The notes beneath the pieces were generated by a model. The model did not search any database. It saw only the letters and a program-made list of their open reading frames with translations, and was not told the origin of the DNA. Position numbers and translations under genes: made by a program. A stretch of 64,000 nucleotides of DNA from Euzebyella marina (GTDB lineage: Bacteria > Bacteroidota > Bacteroidia > Flavobacteriales > Flavobacteriaceae): contig NZ_JACYFK010000003.1 in the NCBI RefSeq assembly GCF_014855515.1, forward strand, positions 62,001-126,000. The letters are read 5' to 3'. Below, in pieces: positions 23,409-34,863 of the stretch (the first letter of the stretch is position 1; each line of letters begins with the position of its first letter).

Positions 23409-23960
23409 ATGTCGGAAGTGTTAGAAAAGAAATGGTATGTCGTACGTGCTGTCAGTGGTCAAGAGAATAAAATCAAAGGCTACATTGAGAGTGAAGTTGA
23501 GCGTCATGGCTTTTCTGATTATTTAGAAGACGTGTTGGTGCCTACCGAAAAGGTAGTGCAAATCAGAAACGGGAAAAAAATCAATAAAGAAAGGGTTTAT
23601 TTTCCTGGTTATATAATGATTAAGGCCAACTTGGGCGGAGAAATGATTCACATCATTCGTTCTATAACCAATGTTATTGGCTTTTTAGGGGAAACCAAGG
23701 GTGGTGATCCCGTTCCTCTTCGAAAATCAGAGGTCAACCGCATGCTTGGTAAGGCCGATGAGTTGGCGGTTACTACCGATAGTGTAGCCATACCGTTCGT
23801 TCATGGTGAGACTGTTAAGGTAATTGATGGGCCTTTCAACGGTTTCAACGGTACGGTGGAGAAAATCAACGAAGAGAAGCGTAAGCTAGAGGTGATGGTT
23901 AAGATTTTCGGAAGAAAAACTCCATTGGAACTTAGCTATATGCAAGTAGAGAAAATATAA
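23409..23960 (+). CDS. nusG: Transcription termination/antitermination factor NusG
   Basis: 183 residues with the NGN domain (KWYVVRAVSGQENKIKGYIE, then VYFPGYIMIKA) and the C-terminal KOW domain (FVHGETVKVIDGPFNGFNGTVEKI). It binds RNA polymerase and links it to the ribosome or Rho. Located between secE and rplK as in most bacteria. Confidence 0.97.
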   Translation: MSEVLEKKWYVVRAVSGQENKIKGYIESEVERHGFSDYLEDVLVPTEKVVQIRNGKKINKERVYFPGYIMIKANLGGEMIHIIRSITNVIGFLGETKGGDPVPLRKSEVNRMLGKADELAVTTDSVAIPFVHGETVKVIDGPFNGFNGTVEKINEEKRKLEVMVKIFGRKTPLELSYMQVEKI

Positions 23961-24029
23961 TTTTTTAAGTGTTACATATTTAAGTTGTGTTGCTTCCAAA
24001 CAAATACAGCTTCAATTTAATTTAATACA

Positions 24030-24467
24030 ATGGCAAAAGAAATAGGTAAAGTAGTTAAACTACAAGTTAGGGGAGGTGCAGCGAATCCATCGCCACCGGT
24101 TGGACCCGCCTTAGGTGCTGCCGGCGTTAACATCATGGAGTTCTGTAAGCAGTTCAATGCTAGAACGCAGGACAAACAAGGTAAGGTTTTACCAGTTGTT
24201 ATCACCGTCTATAAAGACAAGTCTTTCGACTTTGTCGTTAAAACACCACCGGCGGCCGTTCAATTGATGGAAGCAGCTAAGATTAAAAAAGGATCTGGCG
24301 AACCTAACAGAGTAAAATCAGGTAACGTTACTTGGGATCAAGTCAAAACTATCGCGGAAGATAAAATGGCTGATCTTAATGCCTTTACCATAGAATCGGC
24401 TATGAGCATGGTTGCTGGTACCGCAAGGTCTATGGGTTTGAAGGTTGCAGGTAAAAGACCTTTTTAA
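24030..24467 (+). CDS. rplK: 50S ribosomal protein uL11
   Basis: 145 residues. Landmarks: [21 protein letters not shown] with the proline-rich linker, [31 protein letters not shown] and the C-terminal RNA-binding end TARSMGLKV. Forms the stalk base with bL12 and uL10. Confidence 0.98.
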   Translation: MAKEIGKVVKLQVRGGAANPSPPVGPALGAAGVNIMEFCKQFNARTQDKQGKVLPVVITVYKDKSFDFVVKTPPAAVQLMEAAKIKKGSGEPNRVKSGNVTWDQVKTIAEDKMADLNAFTIESAMSMVAGTARSMGLKVAGKRPF

Positions 24468-24487
24468 AATCTTATAAAGCAATTTAA

Positions 24488-25177
24488 ATGGCAAAATTAA
24501 CGAAAAAACAAAAAGAGGCACGTTCCAAAATTGATGGGGGCAAACTTTACTCTTTAAATGAAGGTGCCGCTTTAGTAAAGGAAATTACCAGCGTTAAATT
24601 TGACGCATCAGTTGATTTGGCAGTTCGTTTGGGTGTAGATCCAAGAAAAGCAAATCAGATGGTTCGTGGGGTTGTGACATTGCCTCATGGTACTGGTAAA
24701 GATGTGAAGGTTTTGGCCTTGGTTACTCCTGATAAAGAAGCTGAAGCGAAAGAAGCTGGCGCTGACTTTGTAGGTTTAGACGAGTATCTTGATAAAATCA
24801 AGGGTGGATGGACCGATGTTGATGTAATCATCACCATGCCTAGTGTAATGGGCAAACTTGGTCCGTTAGGTAGAATTCTAGGTCCTAGAGGTTTAATGCC
24901 TAACCCAAAGACAGGTACGGTTACTATGGATGTCGCTAAAGCAGTGTCAGATGTAAAAGCCGGTAAAATCGATTTCAAGGTAGATAAAACGGGTATCGTT
25001 CACGCAGCAATCGGAAAAGTATCTTTTTCCGCTGATAAGATTGCTGATAACGCGAAAGAGCTTATCGAAACCTTGGTAAAGATGAAGCCTGCCGCGGCAA
25101 AAGGTGTTTACATGAAATCTGTTTTCATGTCAAGTACTATGAGCCCAAGTGTTCAATTAGATCCTAAATCAGTTTAA
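24488..25177 (+). CDS. rplA: 50S ribosomal protein uL1
   Basis: 229 residues of the uL1 family: [60 protein letters not shown] and [20 protein letters not shown]. Forms the mobile L1 stalk. In E. coli it also represses its own operon; no obvious mimic of the rRNA site was checked here. Confidence 0.98.
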   Translation: MAKLTKKQKEARSKIDGGKLYSLNEGAALVKEITSVKFDASVDLAVRLGVDPRKANQMVRGVVTLPHGTGKDVKVLALVTPDKEAEAKEAGADFVGLDEYLDKIKGGWTDVDVIITMPSVMGKLGPLGRILGPRGLMPNPKTGTVTMDVAKAVSDVKAGKIDFKVDKTGIVHAAIGKVSFSADKIADNAKELIETLVKMKPAAAKGVYMKSVFMSSTMSPSVQLDPKSV

Positions 25178-25205
25178 TCGAACTGGGTAGTTCAAAATTT
25201 ACAGT

Positions 25206-25721
25206 ATGACAAGAGAAGAAAAAGCAAACGTAATACAGGATTTGACTTCGCAGTTGGCCGATAGTCCAAGTATCTATTTGGCAGATATATCGGGATTGAA
25301 CGCAGCGCAGACCTCAGATTTGAGAAGAGCGGCATTTAAGGCTAACATTAAATTAGCGGTAGTCAAAAATACCTTGCTTGCAAAAGCAATGGAAGCTTCC
25401 GACAAGGAATTTGGAAATCTTCCTGAAGTGTTGAAAGGAAGCACTTCTTTGATGTTTTCCGAAGTAGGAAATGCTCCTGCCAAGCTTATCAAGAATTTCA
25501 GAAAAAAATCTGATAAGCCATTATTGAAAGGAGCTTTCGTTGAGGAAGCAATTTATGTAGGTGATGAGAATTTGGATGCATTGGTGAGCATCAAGTCTAA
25601 AGAAGAAATGATCGGAGAGGTCATCGGACTGTTGCAATCACCTGCCAAGAACGTTATTTCCGGACTTAAGTCTGGTGGTGGCAAATTGGCCGGCATCCTT
25701 AAAACATTATCTGAAAGATAA
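25206..25721 (+). CDS. rplJ: 50S ribosomal protein uL10
   Basis: 171 residues: MTREEKANVIQDLTSQLADSPSIYLADISGLN, LRRAAFKANIKLAVVKNTLLAKAM and a helical tail near the end that holds bL12 dimers. Base of the L12 stalk. Confidence 0.97.
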   Translation: MTREEKANVIQDLTSQLADSPSIYLADISGLNAAQTSDLRRAAFKANIKLAVVKNTLLAKAMEASDKEFGNLPEVLKGSTSLMFSEVGNAPAKLIKNFRKKSDKPLLKGAFVEEAIYVGDENLDALVSIKSKEEMIGEVIGLLQSPAKNVISGLKSGGGKLAGILKTLSER

Positions 25722-25771
25722 GTACGCACTAAACTAAGTATATTTTAAAAATTTTATTAAACGATAGAAAA

Positions 25772-26152
25772 ATGGCAGATTTAAAAGAATTCGCAGAACA
25801 GTTGGTAAACTTGACCGTTAAAGAGGTTAACGAATTGGCTGATATATTAAAAGAAGAGTATGGCATTGAGCCTGCTGCTGCTGCAGTAGCCGTTGCTGCT
25901 GGTGGTGGAGCCGCTGAAGGTGGTGAAGCTGCTGAAGAAAAATCAGAGTTTGACGTAATCTTGAAAGCACCAGGAGGTTCTAAACTTGCTGTTGTTAAAT
26001 TGGTTAAAGAATTGACCGGTCTTGGTTTGAAAGACGCTAAGGATATTGTTGATAGCGCACCTAAAGCTGTTAAAGAAGGTGTATCTAAAGACGAAGCCGA
26101 AGGTATCAAAAAATCATTGGAAGAAGCAGGAGCAGAAGTTGAGCTTAAATAA
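25772..26152 (+). CDS. rplL: 50S ribosomal protein bL12 (L7/L12)
   Basis: 126 residues: N-terminal dimer domain ([23 protein letters not shown]), an Ala/Gly-rich hinge near 35-50, and the factor-binding domain ([41 protein letters not shown]). Multicopy stalk protein that recruits translation GTPases. Confidence 0.98.
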   Translation: MADLKEFAEQLVNLTVKEVNELADILKEEYGIEPAAAAVAVAAGGGAAEGGEAAEEKSEFDVILKAPGGSKLAVVKLVKELTGLGLKDAKDIVDSAPKAVKEGVSKDEAEGIKKSLEEAGAEVELK

Positions 26153-26173
26153 TAGCAGCGACCATAGCATTTT

Positions 26174-26228
26174 GTTTAGGTCTTTTTTCGTCCTCGGACG
26201 GGATTGGACCTAAACTTGTTTTTATATT
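26174..26228 (+). promoter_or_regulatory. Structured leader between rplL and rpoB, possible attenuator
   Basis: GTTTAGGTC (26174-26182) pairs perfectly with GACCTAAAC (26207-26215), enclosing a second hairpin CGTCC-TC-GGACG (26189-26200). A TTGTTTTTAT tail follows. A further small hairpin, CGTATG/CATACG, lies at 26234-26253. E. coli has a partial terminator at the same place to lower rpoBC relative to ribosomal protein genes. Confidence 0.65.
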
Positions 26229-26307
26229 CAGTACGTATGTTAAGAGGCATACGACCCTGTACAGCTTAGTATTTTTAGAGTATTCACGATCAAAACACTG
26301 TCCATAG

Positions 26308-29300
26308 ATGTTCACACAACAGACTGAGAGAATTAATTTTGCATCCGCTAAGAACACGCCGGATTATCCGGATTTCTTGGACATTCAGATCAAGTCTTTT
26401 CAAGATTTCTTTCAACTAGAGACTAAATCTGACGAAAGGGGTGACGAAGGTTTGTACAACACCTTCCAAGAAAACTTCCCGATTACGGACACCAGAAACC
26501 AGTTCGTACTTGAATTTTTAGATTATTTCATAGACCCACCTAGATACTCCATACAAGAATGTATCGAGCGTGGTTTGACTTACAGTGTACCGCTAAAGGC
26601 GCGACTTAAATTGTATTGTACCGATCCTGAGCATGAGGATTTTGAGACAATCGTACAAGACGTATACCTAGGTACCATACCTTATATGACCCCCAGCGGA
26701 ACATTTGTTATAAATGGCGCCGAGAGGGTTGTTGTTTCTCAGTTACACCGTTCACCTGGTGTATTCTTTGGGCAATCGTTCCATGCTAACGGAACAAAAT
26801 TATATTCCGCAAGGGTAATTCCATTCAAAGGTTCTTGGATAGAATTCGCTACAGATATCAACGGGGTTATGTACGCCTACATTGATAGAAAGAAAAAATT
26901 ACCGGTAACTACCCTCTTCAGGGCTATTGGATTCGAAAGGGATAAAGATATTCTTGAAATTTTCGACCTTTCTGAAGAAGTGAAAGTTTCTAAAGCCGGA
27001 TTGAAAAAAGTATTGGGCCGTAAATTGGCCGCCAGGGTATTGAACACTTGGCATGAAGATTTCGTTGATGAAGATACCGGTGAGGTAGTTTCTATCGAAA
27101 GAAACGAAATCATTTTAGATCGTGATACCGTTCTTGAAAAAGAACACATCGACGAAATATTGGACGCCGATGTAAAAACCATCCTTTTGCACAAAGAGAA
27201 TAATGCACAGTCAGACTATGCAATTATTCACAATACATTGCAAAAAGACCCTACCAACTCTGAGAAAGAGGCAGTAGAACATATTTATCGTCAATTGAGA
27301 AATGCCGAGCCGCCCGATGAAGAAACGGCGAGAGGTATTATTGACAAATTGTTTTTCTCCGATCAACGTTACAACCTAGGTGAGGTCGGTCGGTACAGAA
27401 TGAACAAGAAATTGGGTCTTGATATCGGAATGGATAAGCAAGTGCTTACCAAAGAAGATATCATTACTATCATTAAATATTTGATCGAGCTTATCAATTC
27501 AAAAGCTGAAATCGATGATATCGATCACTTGTCAAACCGTCGTGTTAGAACTGTAGGTGAACAACTTTCTTCTCAGTTCGGTGTTGGTTTGGCTCGTATG
27601 GCACGTACTATTCGTGAACGTATGAACGTTCGTGACAATGAGGTGTTTACACCGATTGACTTGATTAACGCAAAGACTTTGTCTTCAGTTATCAACTCTT
27701 TCTTTGGTACCAACCAGTTATCTCAGTTTATGGATCAAACCAATCCATTGGCAGAGATTACACATAAAAGACGTTTATCTGCACTAGGGCCAGGTGGACT
27801 TTCTAGGGAAAGAGCAGGTTTCGAGGTTCGAGACGTTCACTACACGCATTACGGTAGACTTTGTCCGATTGAGACACCTGAAGGTCCGAACATTGGTTTG
27901 ATATCTTCATTGTCTGTGTTTTCTAAGGTCAACCCAATGGGCTTCTTGGAAACCCCATATAGAAAAGTTGAAGATGGTAAGGTAGATACAGGCGAGTATA
28001 CTTACTTGAGTGCTGAAGAAGAAGAGGGAATGAAAATTGCGCAAGCGAACATTCCTTTGAAAGAAGACGGAACCATCGATACCGATAAAGTAATCGCCCG
28101 TGAAGAAGGCGATTTCCCGGTTGTGGATCCCGTAGAGGTAAATTACACCGATGTGGCACCTAATCAGATTGCTTCGATATCGGCATCGTTAATTCCTTTC
28201 TTGGAGCACGATGATGCGAACCGTGCATTGATGGGATCGAACATGATGCGTCAAGCGGTACCATTATTGCGCCCCGATTCGCCTATAGTAGGTACGGGTC
28301 TTGAACGTCAAGTTGCTTCTGATTCTAGGGTGTTGATAAATGCTGAAGGCGAAGGAACCGTTGAATACGTTGATGCTAAAAAGATTACTGTTAAGTACGA
28401 CAGAACTGAAGATGAGCGTTTGATCAGTTTCGACGATGATTCAAAAACCTATGAATTGGTTAAGTTTAGAAAAACCAACCAAGGTACTAGCATTAACCTG
28501 AAGCCTATTGTAAGAAGAGGTGATAGAGTTAAAAAAGGTCAGGTACTTTGTGAGGGTTACGCAACCGAAAAAGGTGAATTGGCTCTTGGTAGAAACCTTA
28601 CCGTAGCTTTCATGCCATGGAAGGGTTACAACTTTGAGGATGCAATCGTAATTTCTGAGAAAGTGGTTAGAGAGGATATTTTCACCTCCATCCACGTAGA
28701 TGAATATTCACTTGAAGTAAGAGATACCAAATTGGGCGCTGAAGAGTTGACCCATGATATTCCTAACGTTTCGGAAGAGGCCACCAAAGACCTTGATGAA
28801 AACGGAATGATCCGTATTGGTGCAGAAGTTAAACCAGGTGATATTTTGATTGGTAAGATTACGCCAAAAGGTGAATCAGACCCAACACCTGAAGAAAAAC
28901 TTCTAAGAGCTATTTTCGGTGATAAGGCCGGAGATGTAAAAGATGCTTCTTTGAAAGCTTCACCTTCATTAAGAGGTGTGGTCATCGATAAAAAATTGTT
29001 CTCAAGATCGGTTAAGGATAAACGTAAGAGATCAGAGGATAAAGAAGAATTGAACAAATTAGAATTGGAATACGAAGTAAAATTCCAAGAGCTAAAAGAT
29101 GTTCTTATCGATAAACTTTTCACCTTGGTGAATGGTAAAACTTCGCAAGGTGTTCTTAATGATTTGGGAGAAGAAGTATTGCCAAAAGGTAAGAAGTACA
29201 CTCTTAAAATGTTAAATGCCGTTGATGATTTCGCCCACTTGGTAGGCGGAAGTTGGACTACGGATAAAGATACCAATACATCAGTAGCTGATTTATTACA

Positions 29301-30117
29301 CAACTACAAGATTAAGTTGAACGATCTTCAAGGAAATCTAAGAAGAGATAAGTTTACTATCTCAGTTGGTGATGAACTACCTGCTGGAATCATGAAATTG
29401 GCTAAAGTTTATATTGCCAAGAAGCGTAAGCTTAAGGTTGGTGATAAAATGGCGGGTCGTCACGGTAATAAAGGTATCGTGTCTCGAATCGTACGTCAAG
29501 AAGATATGCCTTTCTTGGAAGATGGTACTCCAGTAGATATCGTATTGAACCCATTAGGTGTACCTTCACGTATGAACATTGGTCAGATTTATGAAACGGT
29601 ATTAGGTTGGGCAGGTCTTAAGTTGGGCAAAAAGTTTGCCACTCCAATTTTTGACGGTGCTTCTCTTGACGAGATCAATAAATATACCGATGATGCCGGT
29701 ATTCCTAGATTTGGTCACACTTACTTGTTTGATGGTGGTACGGGACAGCGTTTCGACCAGCCTGCTACTGTAGGTGTTATCTATATGCTGAAATTAGGCC
29801 ACATGGTAGATGATAAGATGCACGCACGTTCAATCGGTCCTTACTCATTGATTACACAGCAACCATTGGGTGGTAAAGCTCAATTCGGTGGCCAGCGATT
29901 TGGTGAGATGGAGGTTTGGGCATTGGAAGCTTATGGTGCCTCTGCCACACTTCGTGAGATATTGACCGTTAAGTCTGATGATGTTGTCGGAAGGGCCAAG
30001 ACTTACGAATCTATCGTTAAGGGTGAGACCATGCCAGAACCCGGTTTACCGGAATCTTTCAACGTATTGATGCACGAGCTTAAAGGTTTGGGCTTAGATA
30101 TTAGATTGGAAGAATAG
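26308..30117 (+). CDS. rpoB: DNA-directed RNA polymerase subunit beta
   Basis: 1269 residues, the size usual for Bacteroidota. The rifampicin pocket is intact ([14 protein letters not shown] then [14 protein letters not shown], about residues 466-500), so no resistance change is seen at the classic Asp, His and Ser positions. Also visible: [39 protein letters not shown] and the C-terminal [19 protein letters not shown]. With beta' it forms the catalytic core. 155 bases separate it from rplL. Confidence 0.99.
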   Translation: MFTQQTERINFASAKNTPDYPDFLDIQIKSFQDFFQLETKSDERGDEGLYNTFQENFPITDTRNQFVLEFLDYFIDPPRYSIQECIERGLTYSVPLKARLKLYCTDPEHEDFETIVQDVYLGTIPYMTPSGTFVINGAERVVVSQLHRSPGVFFGQSFHANGTKLYSARVIPFKGSWIEFATDINGVMYAYIDRKKKLPVTTLFRAIGFERDKDILEIFDLSEEVKVSKAGLKKVLGRKLAARVLNTWHEDFVDEDTGEVVSIERNEIILDRDTVLEKEHIDEILDADVKTILLHKENNAQSDYAIIHNTLQKDPTNSEKEAVEHIYRQLRNAEPPDEETARGIIDKLFFSDQRYNLGEVGRYRMNKKLGLDIGMDKQVLTKEDIITIIKYLIELINSKAEIDDIDHLSNRRVRTVGEQLSSQFGVGLARMARTIRERMNVRDNEVFTPIDLINAKTLSSVINSFFGTNQLSQFMDQTNPLAEITHKRRLSALGPGGLSRERAGFEVRDVHYTHYGRLCPIETPEGPNIGLISSLSVFSKVNPMGFLETPYRKVEDGKVDTGEYTYLSAEEEEGMKIAQANIPLKEDGTIDTDKVIAREEGDFPVVDPVEVNYTDVAPNQIASISASLIPFLEHDDANRALMGSNMMRQAVPLLRPDSPIVGTGLERQVASDSRVLINAEGEGTVEYVDAKKITVKYDRTEDERLISFDDDSKTYELVKFRKTNQGTSINLKPIVRRGDRVKKGQVLCEGYATEKGELALGRNLTVAFMPWKGYNFEDAIVISEKVVREDIFTSIHVDEYSLEVRDTKLGAEELTHDIPNVSEEATKDLDENGMIRIGAEVKPGDILIGKITPKGESDPTPEEKLLRAIFGDKAGDVKDASLKASPSLRGVVIDKKLFSRSVKDKRKRSEDKEELNKLELEYEVKFQELKDVLIDKLFTLVNGKTSQGVLNDLGEEVLPKGKKYTLKMLNAVDDFAHLVGGSWTTDKDTNTSVADLLHNYKIKLNDLQGNLRRDKFTISVGDELPAGIMKLAKVYIAKKRKLKVGDKMAGRHGNKGIVSRIVRQEDMPFLEDGTPVDIVLNPLGVPSRMNIGQIYETVLGWAGLKLGKKFATPIFDGASLDEINKYTDDAGIPRFGHTYLFDGGTGQRFDQPATVGVIYMLKLGHMVDDKMHARSIGPYSLITQQPLGGKAQFGGQRFGEMEVWALEAYGASATLREILTVKSDDVVGRAKTYESIVKGETMPEPGLPESFNVLMHELKGLGLDIRLEE

Positions 30118-30154
30118 TTTTAACATACATTATAATATAGTAGCATAATACATT

Positions 30155-33100
30155 ATGGCTAGAATTAAAGATAATAATCCAGTAAAAAGGTTTAACCAGA
30201 TTTCTATCGGTTTAGCTTCTCCTGAAGCTATTTTGGCAGAATCGCGTGGTGAGGTGTTAAAACCGGAAACCATTAACTACCGTACCCATAAACCGGAACG
30301 GGATGGGCTCTTTTGCGAACGTATTTTCGGACCCGTAAAGGATTATGAGTGTGCTTGTGGTAAGTACAAAAGAATTCGCTACCGCGGTATCGTATGTGAC
30401 CGTTGTGGTGTTGAAGTTACAGAGAAGAAAGTTCGTAGAGATAGGGTAGGGCACATCAACTTGGTGGTTCCTGTTGCCCACATCTGGTATTTCCGTTCGT
30501 TGCCAAACAAAATTGGTTACCTACTAGGTTTGCCATCCAAGAAATTGGATATGATTATCTATTACGAGCGTTATGTGGTTATTCAACCAGGTATTGCCAA
30601 AGGTCCTGAAGGGGAAGAAATCAAGAAAATGGATTTCTTGACCGAAGAAGAATATTTGACCATTCTTGAATCGATTCCTGTTGAGAACCAATATTTAGAA
30701 GAATCAGACCCTAACAAATTCATCGCTAAGATGGGTGCCGAGTGTTTGATCGATCTTTTGGCAAGAATCGATTTGAAAGAACTTTCATATCAATTACGTC
30801 ACAAGGCTAATACTGAAACTTCAAAACAGCGTAAGACAGAAGCACTTAAAAGACTTCAAGTAGTAGAAGCTTTACGTGAATCTCAGGATAATAGGGAGAA
30901 CAATCCGGAGTGGATGATTATGAAAGTAATTCCGGTTATTCCACCAGAATTGCGACCATTGGTGCCATTAGATGGTGGTCGTTTCGCCACATCTGATTTG
31001 AACGATCTTTATAGAAGGGTAATTATACGTAATAACCGTTTGAAGAGGTTGGTAGAAATCAAGGCTCCTGAGGTAATCTTGAGAAATGAGAAGCGTATGC
31101 TTCAAGAAGCAGTTGATTCCTTGTTCGACAACACAAGAAAGGCTTCAGCTGTAAAAACTGAGTCGAATAGGCCATTAAAATCACTTTCAGATTCATTAAA
31201 AGGTAAGCAAGGTCGTTTCCGTCAGAACCTTCTAGGTAAGCGTGTTGATTACTCTGCACGTTCGGTTATCGTCGTTGGGCCTGAAATGAAATTGTTCGAG
31301 TGTGGACTTCCAAAAGACATGGCTGCTGAGCTTTATAAGCCTTTTGTTATCAGAAAACTGATAGAAAGAGGTATTGTAAAGACCGTAAAATCGGCCAAAA
31401 AGATTATTGATAAGAAAGAACCAGTTGTTTGGGATATCTTGGAGAACGTTTTAAAAGGGCATCCTGTGCTTCTTAACCGTGCTCCTACGCTTCACCGATT
31501 AGGTATTCAAGCATTCCAGCCAAAATTGATCGAGGGTAAAGCGATTAGACTGCACCCATTGGTTTGTACGGCATTTAATGCGGATTTCGACGGTGACCAA
31601 ATGGCGGTACACTTACCTCTTGGGCCAGAGGCTATTCTTGAGGCTCAGTTATTAATGTTGGCTTCGCATAACATTCTTAACCCAGCTAACGGTTCACCAA
31701 TTACGGTACCATCTCAGGATATGGTTTTGGGTCTATACTATATGACCAAAGAAAGAAAATCGACTCCTGAAGTGCCTATTAAAGGTGAGGGCTTAACTTT
31801 TTACTCTGCAGAGGAAGTTGAGATTGCTTTCAATGAAGGTAAAGTAAGCTTGAATGCCGGTATCAAGGTAAGAGCTAAAGACTTTAATGAAGAAGGTCAG
31901 TTAGTGTATCAAATTATACCGACAACTGTTGGTAGGGTATTGTTCAATATGGAAGTACCTGAACAAGCTGGTTACATTAACGACGTATTGAACAAAAAAT
32001 CGCTAAGAGATATTATCGGTAAGATTTTAAGTGTTACCGATGTACCTACAACAGCAGATTTCTTAGATAAGATCAAGACCATGGGTTATGACTTCGCTTT
32101 CAAGGGCGGATTGTCTTTTAGTCTTGGTGATATTATTATTCCTGCTGAGAAGCATGATATGATTGGCGAGGCCAATGAGCAAGTAGACGGCATTATGGCC
32201 AACTACAACATGGGTCTTATTACCAATAATGAACGTTACAATCAGGTAATCGACGTTTGGACCTCTACCAACGCAATGCTTACCGAATTGGCAATGAAGC
32301 GAATTCGTGAAGATCAGCAAGGGTTCAACTCAGTTTATATGATGTTGGATTCTGGTGCAAGGGGGTCTAAAGAGCAGATTCGTCAGTTGACAGGTATGCG
32401 TGGTCTGATGGCCAAGCCGAAAAAATCTACAGCTGGTGGTGGTGAGATTATCGAAAACCCGATTCTTTCGAACTTTAAGGAAGGTCTTTCGATTCTTGAA
32501 TACTTTATTTCTACTCACGGTGCTCGTAAGGGTCTTGCGGATACCGCTCTTAAAACTGCGGATGCGGGTTACTTAACACGTCGTCTGGTTGATGTATCGC
32601 AAGATGTAATCATCAATACAGAAGATTGTGGTACTCTTCGCGGTATCGAGGTAGAGGCCTTGAAGAAGAACGAAGAGGTAGTTGAGTCTCTTGGAGAGCG
32701 TATTTTGGGTAGGGTTTCCCTGCACGACGTATACGACCCTCTTACAGAGGAGCTACTATTGCGTGCCGGTCAAGAAATCATGGAGTCCGATCTTAAGAAG
32801 ATTGAAAACTCTCCAATCGAGAAGATTGAGGTGCGCTCGGCTTTGACTTGTGAGGCTGCTAAAGGTATCTGTGCTAAATGTTATGGTAGAAACCTGTCTA
32901 CCAATAAAATGGTTCAAAGAGGTGAGGCTGTAGGTGTTGTTGCCGCACAATCAATCGGTGAGCCAGGTACACAGTTGACCTTGCGTACTTTCCACGTGGG
33001 TGGTATTGCAGGTAACATTTCTGAAGATAACAAGTTGATTGCCAAATTTAATGGTAGGGCAGAAATTGAAGACTTGAGAACAGTTACTGGTGTTGATTCT

Positions 33101-34453
33101 GAAGGTAACCCTGCAGAGATAGTTATTTCGCGAACTACAGAGATAAAGATTGTTGACGCTAAGACAGGTATTACCCTTAGTACAAATAACATTCCTTATG
33201 GTTCTCTTCTAATGGTGAAAGATGGTGCCGAAATTAAAAAAGGTGACATAGTCTGTACTTGGGATCCCTATAACGGTGTTATTGTATCTGAATTCCCTGG
33301 TAACATAGCCTATGAGAATATTGAGCAAGGTGTTACTTACCAAGTGGAAATTGATGAACAAACAGGTTTCCAAGAGAAGGTAATTTCTGAATCTAGAAAC
33401 AAGAAGTTGATTCCGACCCTTCTTATTCAAAATGCTAAGGGTGAAACTTTACGTTCTTATAACCTACCTGTAGGTTCTCACATTATGGTTGATGACGGTG
33501 ATGAGATTAAAGAAGGTAAGACTCTGGTTAAAATTCCTCGTAAATCTGCTAAGGCAGGTGATATCACGGGTGGTCTTCCAAGGGTTACCGAGCTTTTCGA
33601 AGCAAGAAACCCTTCTAACCCAGCAGTTGTTTCCGAAATTGACGGTGTTGTTTCATTCGGAAAAATCAAAAGAGGTAACCGTGAGATTATCATAGAATCG
33701 AAATTGGGAGAAATCAAGAAATACTTGGTTAAACTTTCCAACCAGATCTTGGTTCAGGAAAATGACTATGTGAGAGCGGGTATGCCGTTATCGGATGGTT
33801 CTATAACTCCTGAGGATATCTTGGCCATCAAAGGTCCGTCTGCCGTTCAACAATACTTGGTGAACGAAGTACAGGAAGTTTACCGACTTCAGGGTGTGAA
33901 AATCAATGACAAACACTTTGAGGTTGTTGTAAGACAAATGATGCGTAAAGTGAGAATTCAGGATCCGGGTGATACTATTTTCTTAGAGAACCAATTGGTT
34001 CATAAAGATGATTTCATCAACGAGAACGATGAAATTTATGGCAAGAAAGTAGTTGTTGATAAAGGAGATTCTGATAACCTTAAAGAAGGACAGATTATCA
34101 CAGCACGAGAGTTACGTGATGAAAACTCTATCTTAAAACGTGCCGATAAAGAATTGGTTCAGGCTAAAGACGCGGTTGCGGCTACAGCTACACCGATACT
34201 TCAAGGTATTACTAGAGCTTCATTGCAGACCAAGTCATTCATCTCTGCTGCGTCTTTCCAAGAAACCACGAAAGTATTGAACGAAGCTGCCGTTAGTGGT
34301 AAAATCGATACTTTAGAAGGTCTTAAGGAGAATGTTATTGTGGGTCATAAGATTCCTGCTGGTACAGGTATGCGTGACTACGAGAACATAATCGTAGGAT
34401 CTAAAGAAGAGTATGATGAAATCATGGCTCGTAAAGAAGCCTTGAAATTCTAA
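30155..34453 (+). CDS. rpoC: DNA-directed RNA polymerase subunit beta'
   Basis: 1432 residues. The N-terminal zinc finger is seen in [20 protein letters not shown], the catalytic Mg site in [12 protein letters not shown] (about residue 475), and the second zinc site in [16 protein letters not shown]. The trigger loop and bridge helix region follows [12 protein letters not shown]. Starts 37 bases after rpoB and ends at a strong terminator. Confidence 0.99.
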   Translation: MARIKDNNPVKRFNQISIGLASPEAILAESRGEVLKPETINYRTHKPERDGLFCERIFGPVKDYECACGKYKRIRYRGIVCDRCGVEVTEKKVRRDRVGHINLVVPVAHIWYFRSLPNKIGYLLGLPSKKLDMIIYYERYVVIQPGIAKGPEGEEIKKMDFLTEEEYLTILESIPVENQYLEESDPNKFIAKMGAECLIDLLARIDLKELSYQLRHKANTETSKQRKTEALKRLQVVEALRESQDNRENNPEWMIMKVIPVIPPELRPLVPLDGGRFATSDLNDLYRRVIIRNNRLKRLVEIKAPEVILRNEKRMLQEAVDSLFDNTRKASAVKTESNRPLKSLSDSLKGKQGRFRQNLLGKRVDYSARSVIVVGPEMKLFECGLPKDMAAELYKPFVIRKLIERGIVKTVKSAKKIIDKKEPVVWDILENVLKGHPVLLNRAPTLHRLGIQAFQPKLIEGKAIRLHPLVCTAFNADFDGDQMAVHLPLGPEAILEAQLLMLASHNILNPANGSPITVPSQDMVLGLYYMTKERKSTPEVPIKGEGLTFYSAEEVEIAFNEGKVSLNAGIKVRAKDFNEEGQLVYQIIPTTVGRVLFNMEVPEQAGYINDVLNKKSLRDIIGKILSVTDVPTTADFLDKIKTMGYDFAFKGGLSFSLGDIIIPAEKHDMIGEANEQVDGIMANYNMGLITNNERYNQVIDVWTSTNAMLTELAMKRIREDQQGFNSVYMMLDSGARGSKEQIRQLTGMRGLMAKPKKSTAGGGEIIENPILSNFKEGLSILEYFISTHGARKGLADTALKTADAGYLTRRLVDVSQDVIINTEDCGTLRGIEVEALKKNEEVVESLGERILGRVSLHDVYDPLTEELLLRAGQEIMESDLKKIENSPIEKIEVRSALTCEAAKGICAKCYGRNLSTNKMVQRGEAVGVVAAQSIGEPGTQLTLRTFHVGGIAGNISEDNKLIAKFNGRAEIEDLRTVTGVDSEGNPAEIVISRTTEIKIVDAKTGITLSTNNIPYGSLLMVKDGAEIKKGDIVCTWDPYNGVIVSEFPGNIAYENIEQGVTYQVEIDEQTGFQEKVISESRNKKLIPTLLIQNAKGETLRSYNLPVGSHIMVDDGDEIKEGKTLVKIPRKSAKAGDITGGLPRVTELFEARNPSNPAVVSEIDGVVSFGKIKRGNREIIIESKLGEIKKYLVKLSNQILVQENDYVRAGMPLSDGSITPEDILAIKGPSAVQQYLVNEVQEVYRLQGVKINDKHFEVVVRQMMRKVRIQDPGDTIFLENQLVHKDDFINENDEIYGKKVVVDKGDSDNLKEGQIITARELRDENSILKRADKELVQAKDAVAATATPILQGITRASLQTKSFISAASFQETTKVLNEAAVSGKIDTLEGLKENVIVGHKIPAGTGMRDYENIIVGSKEEYDEIMARKEALKF

Positions 34454-34462
34454 ATATTATTT

Positions 34463-34499
34463 AAAAGAGCCAGATATTGAATATCTGGCTCTTTTTTTA
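34463..34499 (+). terminator. Terminator after rpoC
   Basis: AAAAGAGCCAGATATT and its complement (34463-34478, 34480-34495) form a long stem followed by TTTTTTT. The next gene starts only 13 bases later, so it may be read through in part or have its own start. Confidence 0.88.
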
Positions 34500-34511
34500 T
34501 TAAAATGTTTT

Positions 34512-34820
34512 ATGGCCGATAACGATAAACAAAAGCAAATCAATATAGAGCTTGATGAAAAGACTGCCGAGGGAACTTATTCGAATTTGGCAATCATCAA
34601 CCATTCTGTTTCAGAATTTGTAGTAGATTTTATTAGTATTATGCCTGGTGCTCCTAAGGCGAAGGTTAAAAGTCGAATCGTTTTGACCCCGCAGCACGCC
34701 AAGAAGTTTTTAAAGGCCTTAAGCGATAACGTGTCAAGGTTTGAGAAAGCCCATGGTACTATAAAAGATTATGAGCAACCTCCCATACCCATTAATTTTG
34801 GGCCCACAGGAGAAGCATAA
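34512..34820 (+). CDS. DUF3467 family protein
   Basis: 102 residues: INIELDEKTAEGTYSNLAIINHSVSEFVVDFISIMPG, then KVKSRIVLTPQHAKKFLKAL and the proline-rich IPINFGPTGEA end. These are the hallmarks of DUF3467, a small family of unknown function often placed next to rpoC in Bacteroidota. Cytoplasmic, no membrane segment. Confidence 0.85.
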   Translation: MADNDKQKQINIELDEKTAEGTYSNLAIINHSVSEFVVDFISIMPGAPKAKVKSRIVLTPQHAKKFLKALSDNVSRFEKAHGTIKDYEQPPIPINFGPTGEA

Positions 34821-34853
34821 AAAAAGCCCGCTATTTCAGCGGGCTTTTTTATT
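34819..34853. terminator. Bidirectional terminator between DUF3467 and prfC
   Basis: AAAAGCCCGCT and AGCGGGCTTTT form an 11-bp stem flanked by an A-run and a T-run, serving the two converging genes. Confidence 0.9.
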
Positions 34854-34863
34854 TACGATTTTT

